Positions 40,134 to 48,399 of a stretch of DNA of 54,313 nucleotides are shown here, in pieces. Below the pieces are notes generated by a model, which ran no database searches, was not told the origin of the DNA, and saw nothing but the letters and a program-made list of their open reading frames with translations. Every line of letters begins with the position of its first letter. Positions within the stretch are counted from its first letter, which is position 1. The stretch lies in NCBI GenBank assembly GCA_027490095.1, contig JAIXYT010000035.1:1-54313 (forward strand). The letters are read 5' to 3'. This DNA is from Sphingomonadales bacterium. Lineage in GTDB: Bacteria > Pseudomonadota > Alphaproteobacteria > Sphingomonadales > Sphingomonadaceae. The position numbers were made by a program, and so were the translations under genes.

Positions 40134-40931
40134 ATGACCGAGAAGCCCGAATCCGTCGGCCGCGAAGTCCTCTACGAAGTGGTCGAAGGCCATATCGGCC
40201 TCGTCCGCCTCAACCGCCCCGACAAGCGCAACGCCGTCAACGGCGACCTCGCCGCCGCCCTCGACTGGATCGTGAAGCACACCGAAGCCTCGCCCGACAT
40301 CCGCGTCGTCATCCTCGCCTCCTCGTCCGACGGCGCCTTCTCCGCCGGCGCAGACCTCTCCGAAATCTCCAAGGGCCGGGGCCACACCCTCTCCACCCCC
40401 GACGGTGGCTTCGGCGGCCTCGCCCGCGCCCGGCGCGAAAAGCCCTGGATCGCCGCCGTCGCCGCCCCGGCGCTCGCCGGCGGCTGCGAACTGGCGCTGT
40501 CCTGCGACATGATCGTCGCCAGCGACAACAGCCGCTTCGGCCTCCCCGAAGTGAAGCGCGGCCTCTTCGCAGGCGCCGGAGGCGTCTTCCGCCTCACCCG
40601 CCGCCTCCCCGCGGCCATCGCCTACGAAATCGTCGCCACCGGAGACCCGATCGACGCCCCCCGCGCCTACGCCCTCGGTATGGTCAACCGCCTGACCACC
40701 GCCGACAAGGTCCTCGACGAAGCCATAGCCCTCGCCAAGGCCATCAGCGTAAACGCCCCCCTCTCGGTCCGCGAATCCCTCAAGGTCGCCCGCATGTCCT
40801 TCGACGCCGCCGAAGAGGAACTGTGGAAAATCTCGAACAAGACGTCGGCCATGGTGTTCAGCTCGGAAGACGCAAAGGAAGGCCCGGTGGCTTTCCTCGA
40901 AAAGCGCGCTCCCGTGTGGAAGGGACGCTGA
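40134..40931 (+). CDS. Enoyl-CoA hydratase/isomerase family (crotonase)
   Basis: A 265-residue crotonase fold. HIGLVRLNRPDKRNAVN (about 19-35), AFSAGADLSEI (about 66-76) for the oxyanion hole, and AALAPGG-like APALAGGCELALSCDMIVAS (about 110-129) are present, as is FGLPEVKRGLF with the family's catalytic Glu position. It acts on enoyl-CoA esters in fatty-acid degradation or a related route; the exact substrate is not evident. GGGGAGA precedes the ATG. Transcription probably ends in element B downstream. Confidence 0.93.
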   Translation: MTEKPESVGREVLYEVVEGHIGLVRLNRPDKRNAVNGDLAAALDWIVKHTEASPDIRVVILASSSDGAFSAGADLSEISKGRGHTLSTPDGGFGGLARARREKPWIAAVAAPALAGGCELALSCDMIVASDNSRFGLPEVKRGLFAGAGGVFRLTRRLPAAIAYEIVATGDPIDAPRAYALGMVNRLTTADKVLDEAIALAKAISVNAPLSVRESLKVARMSFDAAEEELWKISNKTSAMVFSSEDAKEGPVAFLEKRAPVWKGR

Positions 40932-40940
40932 GGTAAAGCC

Positions 40941-41140
40941 GGGGCGCTGCCCCGGCACCCCGGCAGGGGCGTATACGCCCCTGCACCCCTGACTTTCAGT
41001 GCCTCACGGCGCGGCGATCGCCAGCGCCGCAGGCAATCAAATGCGCTTCGCGCGGGCCCACCCCGGCGGTTCATGCACAACGAAAAAATCTGGGGTGCAG
41101 GGGACTAAAGTCCCCTGCCGGGGTGAAGGGGCAGCGCCCC
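40941..41140. repeat. Inverted-repeat intergenic element B (200 bp)
   Basis: Two 49-bp arms, 40941-40989 and 41092-41140, are inverted copies with seven differences. Each arm folds into two hairpins: GGGGCGCTGCCCC, and GCAGGGG(8 nt)CCCCTGC. The eight central bases differ completely in kind (CGTATACG against ACTTTAGT read on the other strand) but each is itself palindromic or nearly so. The element separates the convergent crotonase and DUF4170 genes and could terminate both. It is not the same sequence family as elements A and C. Confidence 0.85.
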
Positions 41141-41150
41141 TTCGAAACCC

Positions 41151-41369
41151 TCAGCCTTCCGCGCTCGGCTCCAGCAGCCGGTGCAGGTGCACCACCACGT
41201 AGCGCATGGCGGCGTCGTCGACGGTGCGTTGGGCTTCGCCGCGCCAGGCGGCTTCGGCGGAGGCGTAGTCGGGGAAGATCCCCACGACGTGAAGCGCCGA
41301 CGGGTCTTCGAACTCCAGGCCGCGCGGGTCTTTCACCCGGCCGCCGAACACGAGGTGCAATTTGCTCAT
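41151..41369 (-). CDS. DUF4170 family small protein
   Basis: A 72-residue protein with the DUF4170 pattern: KLHLVFGGRVKDPRGLEFEDPSALHVVGIFPDYASAEAAWRGEAQRTVDDA and RYVVVHLHRL near the end. It is a common small alphaproteobacterial protein of unknown function. It overlaps the preceding carbonic-anhydrase-like gene by four bases (ATGA), so both are translated from one mRNA. Confidence 0.85.
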   Translation of the reverse strand: MSKLHLVFGGRVKDPRGLEFEDPSALHVVGIFPDYASAEAAWRGEAQRTVDDAAMRYVVVHLHRLLEPSAEG

Positions 41370-41953
41370 GCGGCGCGCTCTAGCCGCGCATACTCCTCGG
41401 TCAAGGCTTTAAGGGTGGTTTGCAGCCATGCATCGAACGCCGGGCCTTCCCAGGCGCGGTGATCGCCCGCCGCATAAGCCAGCGCATTGCGGTGATAGAA
41501 CAGGGCGTTCATCCGGTTGGCGACCCAGCTGTTGGCCATCTTGATCACCTTGGCCGGGCTGCCCACCACGATCGAATTGGGCGGGATGATCGTCCCGTCC
41601 TTCACATAGGCGTGCTGGCCCACGATCGAATTGTCGCCGATGTGGGCGCCGCCATAGATGGTGGCGTTGATCCCGATCAGCACATTGTTGCCGATGGAGG
41701 ATCCGTGGATGGTGGCGTGGTGGGTGATGGAGCAGTGGGTGCCGATGGTGACGGGCCGGCCCGGATCCGTGTGGATCATCACGAAGTCCTGCACGTTGGT
41801 GTAGGCGCCGATGTCCACATGGGCCGCTTCCGAGCGGATGACGGCGTTGCACCAGAGGCTGCTGCCTTCGCCCATCCGCACCTTGCCATAGATCAGGGCG
41901 CTGGGGTGGACGAAGGCTGCTGCCGAGAGGTCGAGTTCGCTGTTTCCGCTCAT
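41366..41953 (-). CDS. Gamma-carbonic anhydrase family protein
   Basis: A 195-residue left-handed beta-helix protein of the hexapeptide-repeat family: repeated turns (VDIGAYTNVQDF, VTIGTHCSITHHATIHG, NNVLIGINATIYGGAHIGDN, SIVGQHAYVKDGTIIPP). The His residues expected to bind zinc are in VMIHTDPG and ITHHATIHG. Such proteins (YrdA/PaaY-like) may hydrate CO2 or act on other substrates; whether this one is active cannot be judged. The gene starts a two-gene unit with DUF4170 and lies 10 bp after the MlaC-like gene. Confidence 0.9.
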   Translation of the reverse strand: MSGNSELDLSAAAFVHPSALIYGKVRMGEGSSLWCNAVIRSEAAHVDIGAYTNVQDFVMIHTDPGRPVTIGTHCSITHHATIHGSSIGNNVLIGINATIYGGAHIGDNSIVGQHAYVKDGTIIPPNSIVVGSPAKVIKMANSWVANRMNALFYHRNALAYAAGDHRAWEGPAFDAWLQTTLKALTEEYARLERAA

Positions 41954-41963
41954 GCGGAGGACA

Positions 41964-42599
41964 CTACTTCGACTTCTTCATGAACTCCACCAGCGCGTCG
42001 AAGCCGTTCTTCTCGATATAGGCCTTGAAGTCGGCTTCCTGGGTCAGCGCCACGTTCACGCCGTTCACTGTGATGTTCGAAACCAGCGGCTTGCCGCCGC
42101 CCTTCACGGTCCAGATGGCGTCGATCGGCTTGCCGCCCTTGGGGTCGGTGATCCGCGTGTACACGTCGACATCGCCCCGGTTTCCGCGCGGCGCTGTGCG
42201 CACCACCATCACCTTGGCGGACGCAAAATCATACAGCCGGTCGGAATAGGTGTTCACCAGGAAGTCCGGCAGCGCCGCGCGATAGGCATTCACCTGCGCG
42301 TCGGTCAGCTTGATGGGGCTGTTCGGCGCCCGATAGGTGCGGATCAGGCGCAGGCCGGCCGCATCCACGTCGAAATTGCCCTTCAGCAGGGTGCGGAACT
42401 TGGTGCGCGCCTGCTCGCGGGTCAGGCTCTTGTCCTTCAGCACGGCAAAGGCGTCGGCGGCCAGCTTGTCGATGAAGTCGGCGGCGGCTTTCTGCTGGGC
42501 GGGCGTTGCAGGCCCGGCAGCCTCCTGGGCGAAAACCGGGGCAGCAGCGGCCATCGGCACGCCAAGAACAAGCGCAAGGGCAATGAGGCTGGACTTCAA
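41964..42599 (-). CDS. MlaC/Ttg2D family ABC substrate-binding protein
   Basis: A 211-residue secreted protein with a signal peptide (LALVLGVPMAAAAPVFAQ) and a Tol-Tol-Ttg2 (MlaC) domain: AQQKAAADFIDKLAADAFAVL, RLIRTYRAPNSPIKLTDAQVNAY and NYDV-like YDFASAKVMVV with the VYTRITDPKGGKPIDAIWTVKGGGKPLVSNITVNGVNV core. MlaC carries phospholipids between the outer membrane and the MlaFEDB complex; no other mla gene is nearby, so the partner is elsewhere. It is expected in the periplasm. Confidence 0.9.
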   Translation of the reverse strand: MKSSLIALALVLGVPMAAAAPVFAQEAAGPATPAQQKAAADFIDKLAADAFAVLKDKSLTREQARTKFRTLLKGNFDVDAAGLRLIRTYRAPNSPIKLTDAQVNAYRAALPDFLVNTYSDRLYDFASAKVMVVRTAPRGNRGDVDVYTRITDPKGGKPIDAIWTVKGGGKPLVSNITVNGVNVALTQEADFKAYIEKNGFDALVEFMKKSK

Positions 42600-42630
42600 G
42601 GGTCTGTGCTCCTGGGAAGGGGGTTCACGG

Positions 42631-42660
42631 CAAAGGGCCGGCTGTCACACCGGCCCTTAT
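42631..42660 (-). terminator. Probable terminator of the DUF883/holin/DUF3618-like operon
   Basis: A 7-bp stem GGGCCGG (42635-42641) and CCGGCCC (42650-42656) is followed on the minus strand by TTTG. It lies downstream of the minus-strand gene ending at 42695. Confidence 0.6.
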
Positions 42661-42694
42661 GGAATTCAGTGGCTTACACCCAGCTGAACGAGGT

Positions 42695-43453
42695 TCAGGC
42701 CTTCTTGCGGCCGCCTGCAGGCAGCAGCGCACCGATCAGCGCGCCGGCGGCAAGCGCCGCCACCACCACCATCGCCGGGTTCTCCTGCGGCTGGCGCTTC
42801 GCCCAGTCGCCCGCCTCGCCGGCGGCGATCCGCGCCTTTTCGGCCGCGTCCCGCGCAGCTTCGGCCGCTTCGGCGGCCTTCTCGCGCGCAACGGCAGCCG
42901 CCTCGATGGCACGCTCCCGCGCCTCTTCGGACAGCACGGCCGCCTTCGAGCGCGCCGAATAATAGGCTTCGGAAGCCCTGTCGCCGGCTTCAACGGCGAC
43001 CGACTTGACCTTTCCTTGCGCGTCCCGGGCTTCGCCCTTCACCTTGTCCCAGGCGCCGGCGGCCTTGGCAGACAATGTCTCGTCGGTCTCGCTCATCGGG
43101 GAATCCTCCATGTCATAGGCCGCATACAGCGGAACCGTGGTGCGCCGTGTCGCATACCAGACAAGCGCGGCGCTCAACAGCGCCGTCGCCGTCCCGCCCA
43201 GCGCCAGCGCGCGATTGTCCCGCACCCACTGGCTCGCATCCGTCACCAGGTCCTGCACCACGTCCAAAGCTTCGTCCGTCACCCTGTCCACCTCCGCCCA
43301 GGCCCTGTCCTTGGCTTCCTGCACCAGGTTCGAAGGCCGCATCCGCCAGCTCAGCTCTTCCACATTGCCGGCCAGCCGCTGCCGCCGGGCAGAGGCCTCC
43401 ATCCGCATCGCGTCCATGTCGGCTGCCGAAGGAATCCGGTCCTCAGTTCGCAT
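42695..43453 (-). CDS. DUF3618-like membrane protein with a helical repeat tail
   Basis: A 252-residue protein. The N-terminal part (about 1-60: DMDAMRMEASARRQRLAGNVEELSWRMRPSNLVQEAK) resembles DUF3618/YqjK-type segments, followed by a helix (about 85-104: RALALGGTATALLSAALVWYA), then a long Ala/Glu/Lys-rich predicted coiled coil (about 125-215: AREKAAEAAEAARDAAEKA) and a C-terminal hydrophobic segment (NPAMVVVAALAAGALIGALL). The latter resembles the membrane end of DUF883 proteins. The ATG at 43453 overlaps the previous gene by 11 bp. Family calls are by pattern; function unknown, likely envelope-associated. Confidence 0.8.
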   Translation of the reverse strand: MRTEDRIPSAADMDAMRMEASARRQRLAGNVEELSWRMRPSNLVQEAKDRAWAEVDRVTDEALDVVQDLVTDASQWVRDNRALALGGTATALLSAALVWYATRRTTVPLYAAYDMEDSPMSETDETLSAKAAGAWDKVKGEARDAQGKVKSVAVEAGDRASEAYYSARSKAAVLSEEARERAIEAAAVAREKAAEAAEAARDAAEKARIAAGEAGDWAKRQPQENPAMVVVAALAAGALIGALLPAGGRKKA

Positions 43454-43958
43454 GCGCACCCGCTCCCAGTTCAACAGGCGGTTCAACCGGCGCAACCGGC
43501 GGCGGCGCAACCGTTGGAAGCGGCGCCCGTTCGGCAATCACGTCCAGGTCCCGCGCCATGCGCTTCAGCACCCGCTCGGGCAGGATGGTCTGCCCCGCCA
43601 GCCGGTTCTTGCCCGAAACCAGCAGCGCAAGCCCTCCACCGACGCAGCCCGCCGTCACCAGCAGCAGCGCCGCCAGGTACCCGATGAAGTGCGCGATCCC
43701 CACCACCGCGGCCACGGTCAGGAACACCAGCGCCATCATCAGCAGCGCAAAGCCCGCCGCCATCTTCGCCGATTCCCGGCCGACCGCCTTCAGATTCTGC
43801 GCGGTTTCCGCCCGCGCCAGCGCCGCCTCCACCCGGACAAGCCCGCCCGCATCCGCGAACAGCTCGATCCAGGTGTCGACGATCGAGCGCCGCGGGGCCG
43901 TGTGAGCAGCCGCGCGGTCGCCCGCGTCGTCAATGGAAGGATCAGGCGTCCCGGCCAC
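43443..43958 (-). CDS. Phage-holin-like (DUF1469/YqjE-type) membrane protein
   Basis: A 171-residue protein with an N-terminal cytoplasmic part that has WIELFADAGGLVRVEAALARAE (about 30-51), two hydrophobic segments (about 68-90 and 92-112), and a Pro/Val-rich C-terminus (PTVAPPPVAPVEPPVE). This is the plan of the holin-X/YqjE family found near DUF883 proteins in Gram-negative bacteria. It is not part of a phage here. It overlaps its neighbours on both sides (17 bp upstream, 11 bp downstream). Confidence 0.82.
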   Translation of the reverse strand: MAGTPDPSIDDAGDRAAAHTAPRRSIVDTWIELFADAGGLVRVEAALARAETAQNLKAVGRESAKMAAGFALLMMALVFLTVAAVVGIAHFIGYLAALLLVTAGCVGGGLALLVSGKNRLAGQTILPERVLKRMARDLDVIAERAPLPTVAPPPVAPVEPPVELGAGAHAN

Positions 43959-44415
43959 CGGAACCCTTCAGGAACCGCGCCAGCGCAAAGCCGATCACGG
44001 CCGCCGCCCCCACGGCGATCGCCGGGTTGTTGCGCACCGCCGTCCGGGCGTCGTCGGCGATTTCCTCGATGTCCTTCTCGCGCAGCTTGCCGGAGAATTT
44101 CTCCATCGTGTCCGCCGCCTTGCGCGCCATCTCGGCGGCCTTCGCATTGCCGCTCTCGGCATTGCCGTCGTCCAGCTTGCCCGCCATCTGCCGCGCCGCG
44201 TCGGCCAAGCCCGCAACCGCATCGGCCGCCATGTCCTTGCCGCTGGACGCCGCAGACTTCGCGCCCGCACCCGTCTTCTCGAAGATCTCGGCTGCCTCGC
44301 CCTTCACATCGACGATAACATCGGCCGCCTTGTCCTTTGCAGCGCTCGCCGCGCGCTTGGTCTTGCCGGCCACATCGTCTGCCAGGTCGGTGATCGTCTT
44401 GCCATTGGTCGCCAT
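43942..44415 (-). CDS. DUF883-family (YqjD/ElaB-like) protein
   Basis: A 157-residue protein with an Ala/Lys/Asp-rich amphipathic helix region (about 5-110: TKRAASAAKDKAADVIVDVKGEAAEIF), a DIEEIADDARTAVRNNPAIAVGAAAVIGFALARFL end typical of DUF883: a short helix, RNNP, and a single C-terminal membrane segment. In E. coli, YqjD/ElaB bind ribosomes at the membrane in stationary phase; that this one does so is not shown. The ATG at 44415 follows AAAGGAC; a GTG lies just upstream. It leads the three-gene unit 44415-42695. Confidence 0.85.
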   Translation of the reverse strand: MATNGKTITDLADDVAGKTKRAASAAKDKAADVIVDVKGEAAEIFEKTGAGAKSAASSGKDMAADAVAGLADAARQMAGKLDDGNAESGNAKAAEMARKAADTMEKFSGKLREKDIEEIADDARTAVRNNPAIAVGAAAVIGFALARFLKGSGGRDA

Positions 44416-44483
44416 CACAAAGGTCCTTTCCCCGCACGCCCATCAGGGCAGCAACCTCTCTCACGTCCCAAGTTAGGCACACC

Positions 44484-44520
44484 CCTCAAGGGTTCCAAGC
44501 CCCCATGGGCCCGGAACCCC
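44484..44520 (-). terminator. Possible terminator after the thiolase gene
   Basis: A 7-bp stem GGGTTCC (44490-44496) with GGAACCC (44513-44519) encloses a GC-rich inner palindrome. There is no clear T tract, so the call is tentative. Confidence 0.4.
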
Positions 44521-44530
44521 TGCAAACGGG

Positions 44531-45709
44531 TCAAAGCACCTCGAACAGCCCGGCAGCGCCCATGCCGCCGCCGACGCACATGGTCACCACAACATGCTTC
44601 ACGCCCCGCCGCTTGCCCTCGATCAGCGCATGCCCCACCAGCCGCGCGCCCGACATGCCGAACGGGTGCCCGATGGAAATCGCCCCGCCGTTCACGTTCA
44701 GCCGGTCCATGGGAATGCCCAGCACATCGGCCGAATGCAGCACCTGCACCGCGAACGCCTCGTTCAGCTCCCAAAGCCCGATGTCGTCCACCTTCAGCCC
44801 GTTCTGCTTCAACAGCTTCGGCACGGCGTAGATCGGCCCGATCCCCATCTCGTCCGGCTCCAGCCCGGCAACCGCCATGCCCACATAGCGCCCCAACGGC
44901 GCCAGCCCCCGACGCGCCGCTTCGCCAGCCTCCATCAGCACAGCCGCCGAGGCACCATCCGACAGCTGGCTCGCATTGCCCGCCGTCACGTTCATCCCCG
45001 GCCCGCGCACCGGCGTCAGCCCCTTCAGGCCCTCCAGCGTCGTCTCCGGCCGATTGCCCTCGTCCTTCGTCAGGGTCACCACCTTCTCGACGACTTCCTT
45101 CGTCTCCTTGTTCACCATCTTCATGGTGGCCGTCACGGGCACGATCTCGTCGTCGAACTTGCCGGCAAGCTGGGCGGCCGCCGTGCGCATCTGCGACTGG
45201 TAGGCATATTCGTCCTGCCGGTCCCGGCTGACGCCATAGCGCTTCGCCACCACCTCGGCGGTGTCGATCATCGGCATGTAGATGTCCTTGTGCATCGCCA
45301 CCAGCTCGGGGTCGCCCTCGGCCCGGAACCTGTCGTTCTGCACGGTCGAGATCGAATCGACTCCCGCGCCCACCGCGATCTGCATCCCGTCGATGATGAT
45401 CTGCTTGGCCGCCGTCGCGATCGCCATCAGCCCCGAGGAACATTGCCGGTCGATCGTCTGCCCCGACACCGTCACCGGCAGCCCCGCCCGCAGCAGCGCC
45501 GTCCGCGCGATATTCCCGCCGCCCGACCCCTGGGTCAGCACGCAGCCCATGATCACGTCCTCGATCTCGGGCCCCTCCAGCTTCGCCTTCTCCACGGCCG
45601 CCTTCAGCGCATGGCTCGCAAGCGTCGGCGTCAGGGTCGCGTTGAACGCGCCCCGATGGGCCTTGCCCAAAGGCGTCCGGGCAGTCGAAACGATAACGGC
45701 TTCACGCAT
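44531..45709 (-). CDS. Acetyl-CoA C-acyltransferase (thiolase)
   Basis: A 392-residue thiolase, standard length. Catalytic Cys90 is in [10 protein letters not shown], the His loop is [18 protein letters not shown] (about 340-357), and the second Cys is in [19 protein letters not shown] at the C-terminus. It splits or forms 3-ketoacyl-CoA in beta-oxidation or acetoacetyl-CoA synthesis; the sequence (DRQCSSGL, and [10 protein letters not shown]) looks more like the FadA/degradative type than PhaA, but that is a weak judgement. It begins at 45709 and is 49 bp after the MaoC gene on the same strand. Confidence 0.94.
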   Translation of the reverse strand: MREAVIVSTARTPLGKAHRGAFNATLTPTLASHALKAAVEKAKLEGPEIEDVIMGCVLTQGSGGGNIARTALLRAGLPVTVSGQTIDRQCSSGLMAIATAAKQIIIDGMQIAVGAGVDSISTVQNDRFRAEGDPELVAMHKDIYMPMIDTAEVVAKRYGVSRDRQDEYAYQSQMRTAAAQLAGKFDDEIVPVTATMKMVNKETKEVVEKVVTLTKDEGNRPETTLEGLKGLTPVRGPGMNVTAGNASQLSDGASAAVLMEAGEAARRGLAPLGRYVGMAVAGLEPDEMGIGPIYAVPKLLKQNGLKVDDIGLWELNEAFAVQVLHSADVLGIPMDRLNVNGGAISIGHPFGMSGARLVGHALIEGKRRGVKHVVVTMCVGGGMGAAGLFEVL

Positions 45710-45757
45710 GATTTTTCTCCCAAGGATATCAGTCTGTTCTCAACAGCTGCTCAGTTC

Positions 45758-46216
45758 TTACACATAAGCGAGAGTAACCCACTCAGCGGCCAAAGCCGGC
45801 TTCGCCTCGCCCTCGATCTCCACACTCACCTCGACCGTCGACTGCACAACGCCCGCCGACCGCTCGGTCACATCCTTCATCGTGAAATGCCCGCGCACCC
45901 GGCTGCCGCTCTTCACCGGCGCCAGGAAGCGCACCGAATTCAGCCCGTAGTTCACGCCCATCTTCGCACCCGCGATCCCGGGCATCACCCCATAGGCCAT
46001 CTTCGACAGCAGCGAGAGCGTCAGATAGCCGTGCGCGATGGTGGTGCCGAACGGCGTCGCCTTCGCCCGCTCCGGGTCCACATGGATGAACTGGTGGTCC
46101 TCGGTCGTCTCGGCAAAGCGGTCGATCCGCGCCTGGTCCACCAGCATCCACTCGGATGCACCAAGCTCCTTGCCCGTCAGCGCCAGATATTCGGCCAGCG
46201 GCAGTCCGCGCCCCAT
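45758..46216 (-). CDS. MaoC family (R)-enoyl-CoA hydratase-like protein
   Basis: A 152-residue hot-dog-fold protein with the hydratase 2 motif: DRFAETTEDHQFIHVDPERAKATPFGTTIAHGYLTLSL (about 32-69), in which Asp (DHQFIH) and His are the catalytic pair and the GTTIAHG turn is present. It would hydrate trans-2-enoyl-CoA to (R)-3-hydroxyacyl-CoA, linking beta-oxidation to PHA or acting in another acyl-CoA path. Neighbour to the thiolase in the same direction supports acyl-CoA metabolism. Confidence 0.92.
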   Translation of the reverse strand: MGRGLPLAEYLALTGKELGASEWMLVDQARIDRFAETTEDHQFIHVDPERAKATPFGTTIAHGYLTLSLLSKMAYGVMPGIAGAKMGVNYGLNSVRFLAPVKSGSRVRGHFTMKDVTERSAGVVQSTVEVSVEIEGEAKPALAAEWVTLAYV

Positions 46217-46290
46217 GTCCTTCTCCCCCAGGGTTTCGGCCGTTCCATGCCGCCAGCCTCGCGCCCGCGCAACCGGGCAGATTGCGGGGC

Positions 46291-47535
46291 TCAGCCTTTC
46301 TGAACCTGCTTCCGCGCCCCGCCAAGCGCAGCAGGCCGCCCGCTGGCCCCGTCCGCCGGGTGCGGGTCCACGATCCGCCCGTCAGGCCCGGCAAGGTAGC
46401 TCACCTGCGCCGGGAAGGCGAAGTCCACGCCCATCTCGCGGAACCGCTTCACCAGCCCGATCATCACCGCCTGCCGCGCATCGAACATGTCCTTCAGCTC
46501 GGCACTGTCCACGATGAACACCAGCTCATAATCCAGCGCGGAGGCCGCGAACTGGAACAGGTGCGCCCGGTCGAACCGCGCGCGTGGCACGGCGTTCACG
46601 ATGGCCTCCATCTCGGCCGGGATCCGCCCCAGCAGGTCGATGTCCGTCTGGTAGATCACCTGCACCAGCAGCACGACGCGCCGGTGCGAATAATCCGCGA
46701 AATTGTTGATCTGCTGGTTCAAGAGGTTGGCGTTCGACATCACGATCACTTCGCCCGAAAGCGCGCGGAACCGCGTGGTCTTCAGGCCGATATGGTCCAC
46801 CGTGCCCACGAACCCGCCCTGCCCCACCTGGATCGTGTCACCCCGCTTGAACGGCTTGTCCAGCAGGATCGAAAGCGCCGCGAACAGGTCGGAAAAGATG
46901 CCCTGCGCCGCAAGGCCGATCGCAATGCCGCCGATCCCCAGGCCCGCCATCAGCCCGGTCACGTTCACGCCCAGGTTGTCGAGCAGAATGATCGCCGCGA
47001 TCCCCCAGACGACCACGTTGATGATCACCGTCAGCACGCCGACTGCCGAGGAAATGCCCGGGTCCGCCGCCTCGCCGCCGGCCTTGCGTTCCACCAGCGC
47101 CAGCAGGAACTCGCGCGCCCAGAAGGCGCCCTGCACGGCTGCCGCCACGGTGAACAGGAATCCGATCAGGCTGGTCCAGGTGCCAGGCGCCCCGAACAGC
47201 GCCGCCACGATCCGGGCCGAAACCATCAGCAGGAAGAAGCTCCGCGTCCGCGAGACCACCCGCAGCGCAACCCAGCCCCAACTGCCGAACACGGCAACCC
47301 GCTTCAGGCGCCTTCGCGCCTGGCCGCGCGCAAACAGGAACAGGCCATACAGCAGCACGCCCACGCCCACCGCCGCCAGCGCCGACAGGCTGTCGGCCCG
47401 AAGCCAGTGATACAGCTCGCGCGTCAGCTCCTCGGCCTGCTCGGGCAGGCCCAGCAGGTCCTCGCTTGCCTTCTCGACAAGATCTTTCCCCTGGGCGCCC
47501 TTCGCGGGAGCTGCGGCTGCGGTCTCGGTTGCCAT
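46291..47535 (-). CDS. MscS-family mechanosensitive channel
   Basis: A 414-residue protein with an N-terminal soluble segment (about 1-40), about four hydrophobic segments to residue 200, and the MscS pore and beta domain: NLGVNVTGLMAGLGIGGIAIGLAAQ (TM3-like, Gly/Ala-packed) followed by FSDLFAALSILLDKPFKRGDTIQV, GTVDHIGLKTTRFRALSGEVIVMSN, and the NLLNQQINNF region (about 240-285). It should open under membrane tension and protect against osmotic downshift. The start at 47535 is an ATG; a GTG six codons upstream (47553) is an alternative. A SDR gene diverges with a 60-bp gap. Confidence 0.92.
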   Translation of the reverse strand: MATETAAAAPAKGAQGKDLVEKASEDLLGLPEQAEELTRELYHWLRADSLSALAAVGVGVLLYGLFLFARGQARRRLKRVAVFGSWGWVALRVVSRTRSFFLLMVSARIVAALFGAPGTWTSLIGFLFTVAAAVQGAFWAREFLLALVERKAGGEAADPGISSAVGVLTVIINVVVWGIAAIILLDNLGVNVTGLMAGLGIGGIAIGLAAQGIFSDLFAALSILLDKPFKRGDTIQVGQGGFVGTVDHIGLKTTRFRALSGEVIVMSNANLLNQQINNFADYSHRRVVLLVQVIYQTDIDLLGRIPAEMEAIVNAVPRARFDRAHLFQFAASALDYELVFIVDSAELKDMFDARQAVMIGLVKRFREMGVDFAFPAQVSYLAGPDGRIVDPHPADGASGRPAALGGARKQVQKG

Positions 47536-47595
47536 CGGCGCATCTAGCCGCACCCCTCTGGCGGACGCAAACGCCCGCGCCTAAAGGCCTGCGCC

Positions 47596-48399
47596 ATGCC
47601 GCATCAGACTGCCCAACTTCCTGCCGAATTCGCCCCAGCCGGCGGCGAGCCCCCGCTCGCGCTCGTCACCGGCGGCGCAAAGCGCATCGGCGGCGCCTTC
47701 AGCCGCGCTCTTGCCGCGCGCGGCTTCCAGGTCGCCATCCACTGCAACAGCAGCCGGGCCGAGGCCGAGGCGCTGGCCGCCGACCTCGCAGACGAAGGCT
47801 TGCCGGCCCCGCTCGTCGTCAAGGCCGACCTCGCGGACCCCGGCGTCGCACAAACCCTGTTCGCCCAGCTGCCCCGCGGCCCACGCGTCCTCGTCAACAA
47901 CGCCTCCCTGTTCCAGGAGGATCAGCTCGGCAGCCTCGACCTCGACCTCTGGCACCGCCACATGGCCGTCAACCTGCTGGCACCCGTACTCCTGATGCAG
48001 GCCTTCGCTGCAAGGCTGCCGCAAGGGTTCACCGGCCTCGTCGTCAACCTCTCCGATGCCAAGCTCGCCAGCCCCAACCCGGATTTCTTCAGCTACACCA
48101 TCTCCAAGATGGGGCTCGCAGGCGCGACCGAACTCGCCGCCCGCAAGCTCGCACCCGCCGTCCGCGTCAACGCGATCGCACCGGCCGTCACCCTGGTCTC
48201 GGGCCCGCAGAGCCGTGCCAATTTCGAGACTGCCCATGTCCTGAACGCGCTGAACCGGGGCGTCGACGTGGCAGACCTCGTGCGCGCCCTCCTCTATCTC
48301 GTCGAAACCCCCACCGTCACCGGCCAGACACTCGTGGTCGATGGCGGCCAACGCTTCCTCGCGCTCCCGCGCGACGTCGCCTATATGGTGCCCGAATGA
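47596..48399 (+). CDS. SDR family, pteridine-reductase-like (FolM type)
   Basis: A 267-residue short-chain reductase. Cofactor motif TGGAKRIGGAF (about 25-35) plus HCNSS (NADPH-type), NNAS at about 100-103, and catalytic YTISK (about 172-176) preceded by NLSDAKLASPNPDFF. The Arg in TGGAKR, the NNAS and the DGGQ ending are as in FolM/PTR1-like pteridine reductases. The adjacent folB gene, overlapping by four bases, supports a role in dihydropteridine or folate metabolism; substrate not proven. It has a roughly 15-residue N-terminal extension before the Rossmann motif. Confidence 0.87.
   Translation: MPHQTAQLPAEFAPAGGEPPLALVTGGAKRIGGAFSRALAARGFQVAIHCNSSRAEAEALAADLADEGLPAPLVVKADLADPGVAQTLFAQLPRGPRVLVNNASLFQEDQLGSLDLDLWHRHMAVNLLAPVLLMQAFAARLPQGFTGLVVNLSDAKLASPNPDFFSYTISKMGLAGATELAARKLAPAVRVNAIAPAVTLVSGPQSRANFETAHVLNALNRGVDVADLVRALLYLVETPTVTGQTLVVDGGQRFLALPRDVAYMVPE

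Noticed and set aside
38391-40958. Open frame of 855 codons on the minus strand
   Set aside because: It is antisense to the oxygenase and crotonase genes, Gly/Val/Ala/His-rich, without recognisable protein character.
43443-43958. Prophage remnant based on the holin-like protein
   Set aside because: The holin-like family is common in chromosomes next to DUF883 genes; no other phage gene is present.
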